Source: Thauera sp. JM12B12
Lineage (GTDB): Bacteria; Pseudomonadota; Gammaproteobacteria; Burkholderiales; Rhodocyclaceae
Reading direction: 5' to 3'
Length of the DNA: 64,000 nucleotides
Assembly (NCBI RefSeq): GCF_039614725.1
Contig: NZ_CP154859.1
Coordinates: forward strand, 2,046,001 to 2,110,000
Below, in pieces: positions 17,230 to 24,572 of this stretch. Position 1 is the first letter of the stretch. The number at the start of each line of letters is the position of its first letter. The notes under the pieces were generated by a model, which ran no database searches, was not told the origin of the DNA, and saw nothing but the letters and a program-made list of their open reading frames with translations. Made by a program: the position numbers and the translations under genes.

Positions 17230-17655
17230 GCCGGCGAAAAGTCTGGAACCCTGGCCGGCTGTAATCCCCTCGGCATCGCACGCGCAGAAAAATCCCCTCT
17301 TTTTGAAAACAATCAAATTGACCTCGACGCACTGAAGGTAGAGCGCGACGAGAACGATCAGCGCAAGGAGCCGACGATCAGCGAGAAGGTCGCGTTGGCG
17401 GAGGCGATTGCGGAGCGGCTGAACGACCGAAAGGGAAGCAACCAGTACGTCAAGAAAGAGGGTCCGGAAATATTTCCGGATGCTCACGGCGACACCCGCG
17501 ACATCGCCGCCGCGAAAGCCGGCCTCGGTTCCGGCAAGACGCTGGAAGCCGCGCAGAAAGTCATCGAGCGCAACATCCCCGAGCTGGTGGATGCGATGGC
17601 GCGCGTTCCCCCACGTTCCCCCATGGATCGTGTCCCACTGGGCTTATCGGACTGA
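17230..17655 (+). pseudogene. Fragment of a ParB-like nuclease-domain protein
   Basis: In frame after the zinc-finger gene stop, 17275-17600 encodes IDLDALKVERDENDQRKEPT, SEKVALAEAIAERLNDRKGS and DIAAAKAGLGSGKTLEAAQK with VIERNIPELVDAM. This is the middle of a ParB/KorB-type protein (the region around the HTH of plasmid and phage ParB-like or ParB-methylase fusions). There is no credible start before it, and the conserved continuation after PELVDAM is lost in a run of unrelated residues before the stop at 17653. It looks cut at both ends and lies beside the distal att site. Confidence 0.6.
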
Positions 17656-17670
17656 AAGTCCCGCGCGAAC

Positions 17671-17690
17671 GTGGGGAAATCTGGGGGAAT
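17671..17690 (+). promoter_or_regulatory. Candidate integrase arm-type site near the distal att
   Basis: Partner of 9298-9317 (16 of 20 positions shared). Two inverted GTTCCCCC copies lie at 17605-17612 and 17615-17622. All are within 200 bases of the distal att repeat. Confidence 0.45.
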
Positions 17691-17804
17691 GAACCGCAAA
17701 ACAGCACAACAAACGGCAATCTTACACAGTGTTACAAGTGTCCCAAGCCATTGAATATATTGCGCTAGTTTGCTGTGCTCTGTTGCTGAATATTGATGCC
17801 ATTC

Positions 17805-17860
17805 GGATTTAGGTTCCAGCGCCGCAAGGCGTGAGAGTTCGAGTCTCTTTCCCCGCACCA
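17805..17860 (+). repeat. Attachment site direct repeat, distal copy (att)
   Basis: Identical to the last 56 bases of tRNA-Leu (9179-9234) including CCA. The 5' half of a tRNA is absent upstream, so this is an attachment scar and not a second tRNA gene. It marks the distal end of the integrated element. Confidence 0.93.
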
Positions 17861-18135
17861 ACAATTGAATCAATGGCTTGCAGGCTTGCAGGCTTGCTGC
17901 GGTGTTCGCGCAGGCCCTGAGGCTCTTCGGCGGCACACTTGGGGAGCAGTGATCTCGAGGCGGTGCCGTTTTTCTCGTCCTCATCTGGAAAGCCAAGAAT
18001 CTGCGTTATGTAAACTATATTCCGAGATTCCGAATCACCAAGTCTGTTCACGTTCATTTAACTAAAGTTGTTACCAGTATTTTTGTAATTTTGTAACCAC
18101 CGTCGTGGAGAGCTACAAGGGGCTGACGCGAATGG
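17861..18135. other. Intergenic region between the element end and the recombination genes
   Basis: 275 bases, AT-richer than the surroundings. An 8-base unit CTTGCAGG is repeated in tandem at about 17876-17895. No gene or clear promoter is visible. Confidence 0.4.
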
Positions 18136-19227
18136 CTAGTCACTATTTGCCCGTTTCGCATCTGTCTCTTCCTTACTCCTAAGAGAGCTCTCTTCTGATG
18201 CACGGCTCTTGACGCGTCTCCTCCTAAGATTTGCAATTTCTTGCCGCAGTTGTCCGATTTCCTCAGCCTGGACGTTAAGCCTGACCGTTGCCTCTTGCCG
18301 GAGTTGATCAGCCATCTCGTGCCGCACTCTCACCGCAGCAAGGTCACGCTCCGATATGGAGAGTTGGGCCTCCGCTTTCTCGAGGCTGCTTCGCAGGGTC
18401 TCCATTGAGGCTGTTGCCTCTGTCAGCCTCTCACATGCCTTGACGCTCTCTCCCTTGAGTCGAGCGCAGTCCTCACGCAGCGCTATGAACTCCTCTCGCG
18501 CCGTGGCAGCGTCCTTGCGTGCGCGCTCTACCTCTTCGTTCTGTTGCCTCCGTTCCTTGCTGGCAGCTTGACGTTCGTTGTCCAGTTGCTGCAACAGCCG
18601 ATGGGTCTCCAGGCGGTGATGTTCATTAGTTTGCTCGATGGCAAGTCTCGCCGCGTCCAGCGAGGAGAACTGGCGCACGAGCTCGGCATCCTTTTCGTCG
18701 ATCGTGCGCTGGTGCTCAAGGACCCTATGCGACTCTTTCGCCAGCTTCCTCTGACACTCCGCAAGGTTGGCCTCCAGGTCTCCGATCCTCATTTTCAAGG
18801 CCGCGACCTCACTCTCCATGCGTAGGCGGAGCTGATCGGATTCGAGGGCACGCTCGTTCGCCTCCTGAACGGTTGCCTCCATTTCTCTGGATCGCTTGTC
18901 CAGATGGGCCTCTCGCTCCCTGAGGCCCTCCTCAGCAAGTCTCTTAGCAACCTGCACCATATCGCCAAGTGCGCGATCGATGATCGTTACGAAGGCCTCG
19001 GGGATCCCGTCCACCGCCCGCACGGGCACCTGCAGCGTGTTTGCCATGGCACTCCAGAACTCTTGAATGTGGTTCTGGACGACGGCGTTGCTGCCTTTCT
19101 GGCCAACATACCGGTCAGTGGAAAGCAGCTCCTGGACGGCTGGACGGGTTGGTCGTTCCCCTTTGGCGAGGATCTCGTAGCAGGCCTGACGGACATGCTC
19201 GTATGTAACAACGGAGCTACGGCTCAT
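18136..19227 (-). CDS. TnpT/KfrA-like coiled-coil DNA-binding protein
   Basis: 363 residues from the ATG at 19227 (MSRSSVVTYEHVRQACYEIL). In-frame codons upstream to 19338 lack homology-like features. Residues 1-110 form a KfrA_N-type helical DNA-binding domain (EHVRQACYEILAKGERPTRP), followed by a coiled coil of about 200 residues (REREAHLDKRSREMEATVQE onward). Divergently transcribed from a tyrosine recombinase, this is the layout of the TnpT-TnpS cointegrate-resolution pair of Tn4651-like Tn3-family transposons, where TnpT stimulates recombination at the site between the genes. No TnpA is present. A free-standing integrase plus partner is the alternative reading. Confidence 0.65.
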   Translation of the reverse strand: MSRSSVVTYEHVRQACYEILAKGERPTRPAVQELLSTDRYVGQKGSNAVVQNHIQEFWSAMANTLQVPVRAVDGIPEAFVTIIDRALGDMVQVAKRLAEEGLREREAHLDKRSREMEATVQEANERALESDQLRLRMESEVAALKMRIGDLEANLAECQRKLAKESHRVLEHQRTIDEKDAELVRQFSSLDAARLAIEQTNEHHRLETHRLLQQLDNERQAASKERRQQNEEVERARKDAATAREEFIALREDCARLKGESVKACERLTEATASMETLRSSLEKAEAQLSISERDLAAVRVRHEMADQLRQEATVRLNVQAEEIGQLRQEIANLRRRRVKSRASEESSLRSKEETDAKRANSD

Positions 19228-19344
19228 TTTTTGGCTCGGATCTTTGACCAATGTCAGGATGGTAGCTGCCTTGGCGGTGGAATCAACTAAAACAGACGGA
19301 CCAGTCCGGAAACCGGTCAGTTCTGCCCGTATTATCATTAACTT

Positions 19345-19368
19345 TAGACATTATTCCTATAATGTGTA
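19345..19368. promoter_or_regulatory. Palindromic candidate recombination site between TnpT- and TnpS-like genes
   Basis: ACATTAT (19348-19354) and ATAATGT (19359-19365) form perfect 7-bp arms around TCCT, and the match extends to 10 positions with one mismatch (TAGACATTAT / ATAATGTGTA). It lies in the 170-base gap between the divergent genes. Paired half-sites with a short spacer are what a tyrosine recombinase crossover core looks like. It could instead be a promoter operator. Confidence 0.5.
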
Positions 19369-19396
19369 GTAACGTGCGGAATCCGCCGTTCTGGAT

Positions 19397-20590
19397 GTGA
19401 CCCTCGTGAATTTGATGCCCCGAAACGCGTTCGGCCCGTTGGAACTGGTCAACTTGCCAAGCGACCTCAACGGAAGTGTCGGTAATAACCGCGCCGTTGG
19501 CGGTCGGCCGCAGATTTCAGCGCAGAACGACGTCGATGCCGTCAGAGCGTGGCTCGCCCGCTTTGTCGACACCCGAACGACGTTCGACAGCTACCGCAAG
19601 GAGGCTGAGCGCCTCCTCCTCTGGACGGTCACGGAGTTGGGTAAGCCCCTTTCCAGCCTCAGTCACGAGGATCTGTTGTTGTACAGGCGGTTTCTCTCAG
19701 ACCCACAGCCCGTTGCACGCTGGGTCATGGCCAAAGGCCGCAAATGGCCGCGAAATGATCCTGGCTGGAGACCGTTCTCTGGGCCGCTGTCTGCCAGCAG
19801 TCAGCGACAAGCGATTGTCATCCTGAACACGATGTTCGCCTGGCTTGTGAATGCTGGGTACCTTGCTGGCAATCCGCTATCCCTCTCTCGACAGCGCCAG
19901 CGGCGGTCGAAGCCCCGAATCACCCGATTCCTCGATGAGCCTACCTGGGTGGAAGTCAAGGCATCGATCGAATCGATGCCAAACGAGACGGATCGCGAGC
20001 GCGAGCATTACTTCCGCGTGCGCTGGCTCTTCAGTTTGCTGTACCTGTGCGGCCTTCGGATCACGGAGGTCACGACCAATACCATGGGGTGCTTCTTTTC
20101 CCGGCGTGACCGAAACGGGGACGACCTTTGGTGGCTTGAAGTAACGGGCAAAGGTGAGAAGACGAGGATCGTCCCTGCCACGAACGAACTGATGATGGAG
20201 TTGGTGCGCTACCGCCGGGAGTACGCGTTGGCGCCCTATCCAGTTCCAGGCGAGCCGACCCCCCTCCTCCTCCCAATCGGCGGACAGCGTCGGACTCTGA
20301 CGCGCGGGGCCGTGCATCTAGTCGTGAAAGAAGTCTTTGAGCGTGCAGCGAAGCGAGTTGAGGAGCGTGGCGATGAGTTTGTGTCGCGGGCAAATGCACT
20401 GCGTGCGGCTTCGGCGCACTGGCTACGTCACACGGCCGGTTCGAACATGGCAGGCGCCGAGGTCGACTTGCGGTTCGTCCGCGATAACTTAGGCCACGAG
20501 TCAATCACAACCACGAGCCTATACCTCCATGGCGACGATGATGAACGCCACAAGGCTACAGAGCGCGGTCACCGCATCGCCTGGTCCTGA
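19397..20590 (+). CDS. TnpS-like tyrosine recombinase
   Basis: 397 residues, GTG start at 19397. The N-terminal 180 residues form a core-binding domain (TFDSYRKEAERLLLWTVTEL). The catalytic domain shows Arg in CGLRITEV, Lys in TGKGEKTRIVP, His-Arg in HWLRHTAG, and LGHESITTTSLYLH with the His and the nucleophile Tyr. Long among tyrosine recombinases because of extra N-terminal residues, as in TnpS-type enzymes. It probably acts at the palindrome in front of it, helped by the divergent coiled-coil protein. Confidence 0.8.
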   Translation: MTLVNLMPRNAFGPLELVNLPSDLNGSVGNNRAVGGRPQISAQNDVDAVRAWLARFVDTRTTFDSYRKEAERLLLWTVTELGKPLSSLSHEDLLLYRRFLSDPQPVARWVMAKGRKWPRNDPGWRPFSGPLSASSQRQAIVILNTMFAWLVNAGYLAGNPLSLSRQRQRRSKPRITRFLDEPTWVEVKASIESMPNETDREREHYFRVRWLFSLLYLCGLRITEVTTNTMGCFFSRRDRNGDDLWWLEVTGKGEKTRIVPATNELMMELVRYRREYALAPYPVPGEPTPLLLPIGGQRRTLTRGAVHLVVKEVFERAAKRVEERGDEFVSRANALRAASAHWLRHTAGSNMAGAEVDLRFVRDNLGHESITTTSLYLHGDDDERHKATERGHRIAWS

Positions 20591-20618
20591 TGCTGGCGTG
20601 CGGGCCCTCGATTGACCT

Positions 20619-20963
20619 CTAACTCAGGCCCGATGCAACACGGCCGCCGTTGCGATCCTCGTACTCAAGAAGCTTAGAGGGCGGGAGCTCCAGCGCGTTT
20701 GCCAAGCGAATGATGTTCAGAAGCGCGATGTTCCGCTGCCCACGCTCAACGCCGCCTAAGTAACTCCGCGCGAGACCGCTCTCAAGCGCGAGGTATTCCT
20801 GGGACCATCCGCGGCTTCGGCGAAGCTCGGCAAGGTGCTTACCGAAGAGGACCCTGGGGTCGGAGGAAGAAGTCACAGCAGTCGGAAATGGATTTTCGAC
20901 TGATGCTAGGAGTGTGGCCTCTATGAGGCGACGCTCTATGAGTGACAATGGGCGCGCCGACAC
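20619..20963 (-). CDS. XRE-family regulator, copy 1 of a mirrored pair
   Basis: 114 residues, GTG start at 20963. The C-terminal 70 residues are a Cro/CI-type HTH: LFGKHLAELRRSRGWSQEYL, ALESGLARSYLGGVERGQRN, IALLNIIRLANALELPPSKL. The N-terminal 40 residues are unlike other XRE proteins. It is divergent from the DUF2726 gene at 21008 with only 44 bases between them, so it probably represses that promoter. A close relative at 34292 lies in the same divergent arrangement with a second DUF2726 gene. Confidence 0.8.
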   Translation of the reverse strand: MSARPLSLIERRLIEATLLASVENPFPTAVTSSSDPRVLFGKHLAELRRSRGWSQEYLALESGLARSYLGGVERGQRNIALLNIIRLANALELPPSKLLEYEDRNGGRVASGLS

Positions 20964-21007
20964 GTACCATTCCCACTCGATTCTGACGACTTAGACGACG
21001 AGACTTC

Positions 21008-21934
21008 GTGCAGACAAGGGATAAAGCAAGCGTCATTCGGACGTTGCGTGGGCATCTGCATCGGCGGGAGCATGCCGCCTTTGTCACTTTATTTCTCGAC
21101 GGTGAGGTTCGGGTTTTCCGGAGGAACGACGACTACTTGAAGGCCCTCGCCGGCGAGGCCTTATGTCTCCTCCTGGAAGCACCGCAAGCAGCAGAGGACC
21201 TACTGACTGAGTATGAGCAGCTCCTTCTCGCTGGTGAGATATCAGCTCCTTACTCAACCGTCCTCGGCCTCGCCGAGCGCTTGGATTCAAGCGCGTTGCA
21301 CGCTATCGCGAGGACACTTCGCGACGAGCATCGACGTTGGTCCGAACGACGCCAAAATACCAATCGAAAGCAGTTGGAAGCAGCCAAGGCTCTTTCCGAG
21401 CCCGTCATTGAGGTGCGGCGCGTTGTCAGCAGCACACTTATGCGCTTCGGCGATCCAAACGCGTCCGACGCAATGGGAATCCGGCGTTCGGTTTTCAGGA
21501 GTAGCCAGGAGAGAGCGTTTCTCAAGGCCTTGTCGCTGAGATTTCCCGCGCTACTTGCGCTGCCGAATTATCCACTTGACCAGATGATCGAGTTCAGTCG
21601 CCTGCGTGAGCTCGTCGGTAAGTCGACGTGGGCCTACGCAAAAAACTCCCGGGTCGATGCGGTGCTGATCGTGCCGGATGAAGGGGATCCCGTTGCCGCG
21701 TTCGAGCTCGATAGCTCATATCATGATCGGCCCGAAATCAAGACCCGCGATGAGATGAAGAACGCGATTTTCGGTCTCGTTGGACTTCCCTTTTATCGTC
21801 TGCGCGCCGAATCTCCGGAGACGATGACGACAGACGACTGGTATGCATTCCTGACGGAAGAAGTCGCTCCAAACATTGACGTCGGTAAGCGGTTACGAAC
21901 GCGATCCACTGGAACGAAGTTCATTCCCGCCTGA
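21008..21934 (+). CDS. DUF2726-type predicted nuclease, copy 1
   Basis: 308 residues, GTG start at 21008. Residues 1-110 are a helical N-terminal domain (VIRTLRGHLHRREHAAFVTL). Residues about 150-300 carry the DUF2726 region: RSSQERAFLKALSLRFPALL, then NSRVDAVLIVPDEGDPVAAF, then ELDSSYHDRPEIKTRDEMKN. The spaced Asp, the E-x-D and the following His/basic residues fit a PD-(D/E)XK-like nuclease fold, as predicted for this family. The 3' end overlaps the convergent HD gene by 42 bases. Paired with an XRE regulator. Confidence 0.7.
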   Translation: MQTRDKASVIRTLRGHLHRREHAAFVTLFLDGEVRVFRRNDDYLKALAGEALCLLLEAPQAAEDLLTEYEQLLLAGEISAPYSTVLGLAERLDSSALHAIARTLRDEHRRWSERRQNTNRKQLEAAKALSEPVIEVRRVVSSTLMRFGDPNASDAMGIRRSVFRSSQERAFLKALSLRFPALLALPNYPLDQMIEFSRLRELVGKSTWAYAKNSRVDAVLIVPDEGDPVAAFELDSSYHDRPEIKTRDEMKNAIFGLVGLPFYRLRAESPETMTTDDWYAFLTEEVAPNIDVGKRLRTRSTGTKFIPA

Positions 21935-22642
21935 TGCGTCGCTGCTGGCCTCCACAAGCACCGCTGGACCATGATGGGCTGAGCCCTCGTCCCCGTTCCA
22001 CTCCTCGAGAAAGCGCTCGACGAAGGAGGCCATGAACTGGTGTCGCTCCTGCGCGAGCAGGCGTCCGGTCGCGGTGTTCATGCGGTCCTTCAGCAAGAAG
22101 AGCTTCTCGTAGAAGTGATTGACGCTCGTACCCTTGGCGGCCTTGTAGGCATCAGCGGTCGCGTGCAGGACAGGCGGCACTTCGGGGTCGTACATCAGGC
22201 GTCCCGCATGGCCGCCGTATGCGAAACAGCGGGCGATACCGATCGCTCCGATCGCATCGAGCCGGTCGGCATCCTGGACGCACTGCCCCTCGAGCGTCCG
22301 CATGGGCTGCCGGACCCCTGCGCCTTTGAACGAGATCGTCGCCACGATCTCGACAACCGGCTCAACGAGGTCGTTCCCGGCGCCTTCCTCGCGCAACAGC
22401 CGCTCTGCCTCGCGTGGCCCGATGGCGTCGTCACCGCCGTGGAACTTCCAGTCGGCAATGTCATGGACGAGCGCGGCCAACTCGACCACGTCGAGCCTCG
22501 CCCCCTCGGCCACGGCGATCTTCCGGGCCAACCGCCAGACACGGTGGATGTGGTGCCAGTCATGGCCCGAGGCCTCCTCGGCGAACCGGGACCGGATGCG
22601 GGCGGCGACACGCTGCACCAGGTTGTCGGCGTCCGCCAGCAT
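21893..22642 (-). CDS. HD-domain phosphohydrolase
   Basis: 249 residues from ATG 22642 (MLADADNLVQRVAARIRSRF). A TTG at 22690 with a GGAGGG before it is an alternative start inside the upstream gene. HD motifs are visible: GHDWHHIHRVWRLA (first His), ALVHDIADWKF (His-Asp pair), and QDADRLDAIGAIGIARCF (a later Asp). It resembles the YedJ/YpgQ group that hydrolyses nucleotides or phosphodiesters. It is last in a run of five same-strand genes with HNH, RtcB, VIT-VWA and MerR. The C-terminal 30 residues are low-complexity and overlap the opposing DUF2726 gene. Confidence 0.8.
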   Translation of the reverse strand: MLADADNLVQRVAARIRSRFAEEASGHDWHHIHRVWRLARKIAVAEGARLDVVELAALVHDIADWKFHGGDDAIGPREAERLLREEGAGNDLVEPVVEIVATISFKGAGVRQPMRTLEGQCVQDADRLDAIGAIGIARCFAYGGHAGRLMYDPEVPPVLHATADAYKAAKGTSVNHFYEKLFLLKDRMNTATGRLLAQERHQFMASFVERFLEEWNGDEGSAHHGPAVLVEASSDASGGNELRSSGSRS

Positions 22643-22673
22643 CACGTTGCCCGCCGCGACGGCAGTGTTGGGA

Positions 22674-23264
22674 TCAGAGCTTGTAGGCAACCTTGCCCTC
22701 CGTGATCGTCACCTGACCGCGCTGCTGAAGTTCGGCAAGCAGCTTCTTCAGGTTGGCGTCGGAAATCGGCTGGTTCGTACGCTGCTTGATCAGGGCCTGG
22801 ATCGTCGTCATCAGGGTCGCCTCCTTGCGCGGTCGCGAGTTGCCGCGCCTGCGAAGGTCCGCGAGGACGAGCGCAAGCCGCTCCAGATGTGTGTCCCGGG
22901 TCGGCGCGGCCGCTGCAGGCGCACTGGCGGCGACAGCGGGCGGCTTCACGACCGGTGGGGTCGGGTTGTCGCCTTCAGGCAGGGGCAGCGCACCTGGCGG
23001 GGTAGCGGACTCTCGCGGCCGGGGGCAGCGGAAGTCGCCGCGCTGATTCAGCACAATCTGCAGCTTTTCCTTGATCGACTTCGATCCGAGCAGGCTGTTG
23101 AGGGTACGGCAGCAGGCGACACAGTTGTCCTCGCTGTTCGTGCCCCCGTTGGCGCTGGCCACCAGATGCTCGATTGAGGCCTCACCACGAGGCAAGGGCT
23201 GCCGGCAGAAGAAACACTGGCCGCCCTGCATGAAGAGAAGCCGATCGAGGTGTGGAGTGCTCAT
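22674..23264 (-). CDS. HNH endonuclease-like protein with a C-terminal wHTH tail
   Basis: 196 residues. The N-terminus CFFCRQPLPRGEASIEHLVA, then SANGGTNSEDNCVACCRTLN, is a compact HNH: two Cys pairs bind zinc, and His plus the Asn/His positions form the active site. A Pro/Ala-rich linker (residues 80-120) joins a C-terminal helical domain (TTIQALIKQRTNQPISDANL) that looks like a small winged helix. It lies 85 bases downstream of RtcB on the same strand. Target unknown. With RtcB upstream, an RNA or DNA end-processing role is possible. Confidence 0.7.
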   Translation of the reverse strand: MSTPHLDRLLFMQGGQCFFCRQPLPRGEASIEHLVASANGGTNSEDNCVACCRTLNSLLGSKSIKEKLQIVLNQRGDFRCPRPRESATPPGALPLPEGDNPTPPVVKPPAVAASAPAAAAPTRDTHLERLALVLADLRRRGNSRPRKEATLMTTIQALIKQRTNQPISDANLKKLLAELQQRGQVTITEGKVAYKL

Positions 23265-23349
23265 GCGCGGATTCTATGAGCGGCTTGCATCCCGCATCAA
23301 TTCAAGAAAGACATGCGATGTGAGAGATTGCCTGACGCGCCGTCGCCCC

Positions 23350-24546
23350 CTACCCCTTCACGCACACCACCTGCTTCAAGGTATGCAGGATCTGGGTCAG
23401 GTCGCGCTGGTTGGCCATCACTTCGTCGATGTCCTTGTACGCGCCGGGGATCTCATCGACCACGCCCTTGTCCTTGCGGCAGATCACCCCTTCGGTCTGG
23501 CGTGCGAGATCGGCCTCGGTGAAGCGTTTGGTCGCCGCCGTGCGGCTCATGCGCCGGCCGGCGCCGTGCGCGCTGGAACAGAAGCTCTCCGGGTTGCCCT
23601 TGCCGCGCACGATGTAGCTGCGCGCGCCCATGCTGCCGGGGACGATGCCGAGTTCCCCCTTCCCCGCCCGGATCGCGCCCTTGCGCGTCACCCAGACGTC
23701 GGCGCCGTAGTGGTGCTCGCGAGCGACGTAGTTGTGATGGCAGTTCACGGCTTCGGTCGTGACCGCAAACGGCGGCAGGTGGCGCCCCAGCCCCGCGAGC
23801 ACGAGCTCAAGCATCGCCTGGCGGTTGGCCATCGCGTACTTCTGCGCCCAATGCACCGCCTCGACGTAATCGGCAAAGTGCTCGCTGCCCTCGGCAAAGT
23901 AGGCCAGATCGCGATCAGGCAAGTGGATCATGTGGCGCGCCATGTCCTTTCTCGCCAGCTCGATGAAGTACGTCGCGATGGCATTGCCGATACCCCGACT
24001 TCCCGAGTGCAGCATCACCCAGACCTGCTCATGCTCGTCCAGGCAGACCTCGATGAAGTGGTTGCCGCCCCCGAGCGTGCCCATCTGGTTCGCCCACTTG
24101 GAGAACTTGCCGAAGGCCTTGAGCAATTGCGGGTGACGCTCGGTCAGGGCCTTGAGGCCCGGCTCGAACGGGCGCACCGCGTCGACCAGTACCCGGCCGT
24201 CCGCATGCTGGTCGCGGCCGACCGGCACATCGCGGCTGATCTGATCGAACACCTTCTTCAGGCGCTTCTCGTCGATGTCGTTGGCGGTGAGCGACAGGCG
24301 CGCCGCGACCATGCCGCAGCCGATGTCGACACCCACCGCCGCCGGAATGATGGCCTGATGGGTGGCGATCACCGAGCCGATGGTCGCGCCGATGCCCAGA
24401 TGCACATCGGGCATGGCAGCCACGTGATGGTGGATGAAGGCCAGGCTGGCGATGTTGGCGAGCTGCGCTTTCGAGCCCTCGTCGATGTCGTCGGTCCAGA
24501 TCCTGACCGGTACGGCGCTGCCGTCGAGGACGGTCTTCACGGGCAT
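23350..24546 (-). CDS. rtcB: RtcB-family RNA ligase
   Basis: 398 residues from ATG 24546. It shows the RtcB signatures in order: PDVHLGIGATIGSVIAT, GVDIGCGMVAARL (the metal Cys), LGGGNHFIEVC, HSGSRGIGN, CSSAHGAGRRMSR (the His that takes GMP), and a C-terminal GAYKDIDEVMANQRDL. RtcB joins 2',3'-cyclic phosphate or 3'-phosphate RNA ends to 5'-OH with GTP and Mn2+, repairing cleaved tRNA or rRNA. It is 26 bases downstream of the VIT-VWA gene. No RtcA or RtcR is present. A MerR-type regulator heads the operon instead. Confidence 0.95.
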   Translation of the reverse strand: MPVKTVLDGSAVPVRIWTDDIDEGSKAQLANIASLAFIHHHVAAMPDVHLGIGATIGSVIATHQAIIPAAVGVDIGCGMVAARLSLTANDIDEKRLKKVFDQISRDVPVGRDQHADGRVLVDAVRPFEPGLKALTERHPQLLKAFGKFSKWANQMGTLGGGNHFIEVCLDEHEQVWVMLHSGSRGIGNAIATYFIELARKDMARHMIHLPDRDLAYFAEGSEHFADYVEAVHWAQKYAMANRQAMLELVLAGLGRHLPPFAVTTEAVNCHHNYVAREHHYGADVWVTRKGAIRAGKGELGIVPGSMGARSYIVRGKGNPESFCSSAHGAGRRMSRTAATKRFTEADLARQTEGVICRKDKGVVDEIPGAYKDIDEVMANQRDLTQILHTLKQVVCVKG

Positions 24547-24572
24547 GACTGCTCCCTTACGTTTCCCTGCCT

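Larger units (their letters stand above)
9235..17860 (+). mobile_element. Satellite-like integrative element in tRNA-Leu
   Basis: An 8.6-kb element bounded by the intact tRNA-Leu 3' end and a second copy of its last 56 bases at 17805-17860. It carries an integrase beside one end, an excisionase-like gene, a primase-helicase, a run of small tightly overlapped genes, a major capsid gene under a LexA box, and a ParB-like remnant at the far end. Nearly all genes are on the plus strand. No terminase, portal, protease, tail or lysis gene is visible, so it is too small for a full prophage. A phage satellite or a reduced prophage are the two readings. Confidence 0.85.

Noticed and set aside
17805..17860. 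A second tRNA-Leu gene
   Set aside because: Only the last 56 bases are present. The acceptor 5' strand and D arm are missing, so it is an attachment scar.
18136..20590. A complete Tn3-family transposon
   Set aside because: No TnpA gene and no 38-bp terminal inverted repeats were seen around the TnpT/TnpS-like pair.
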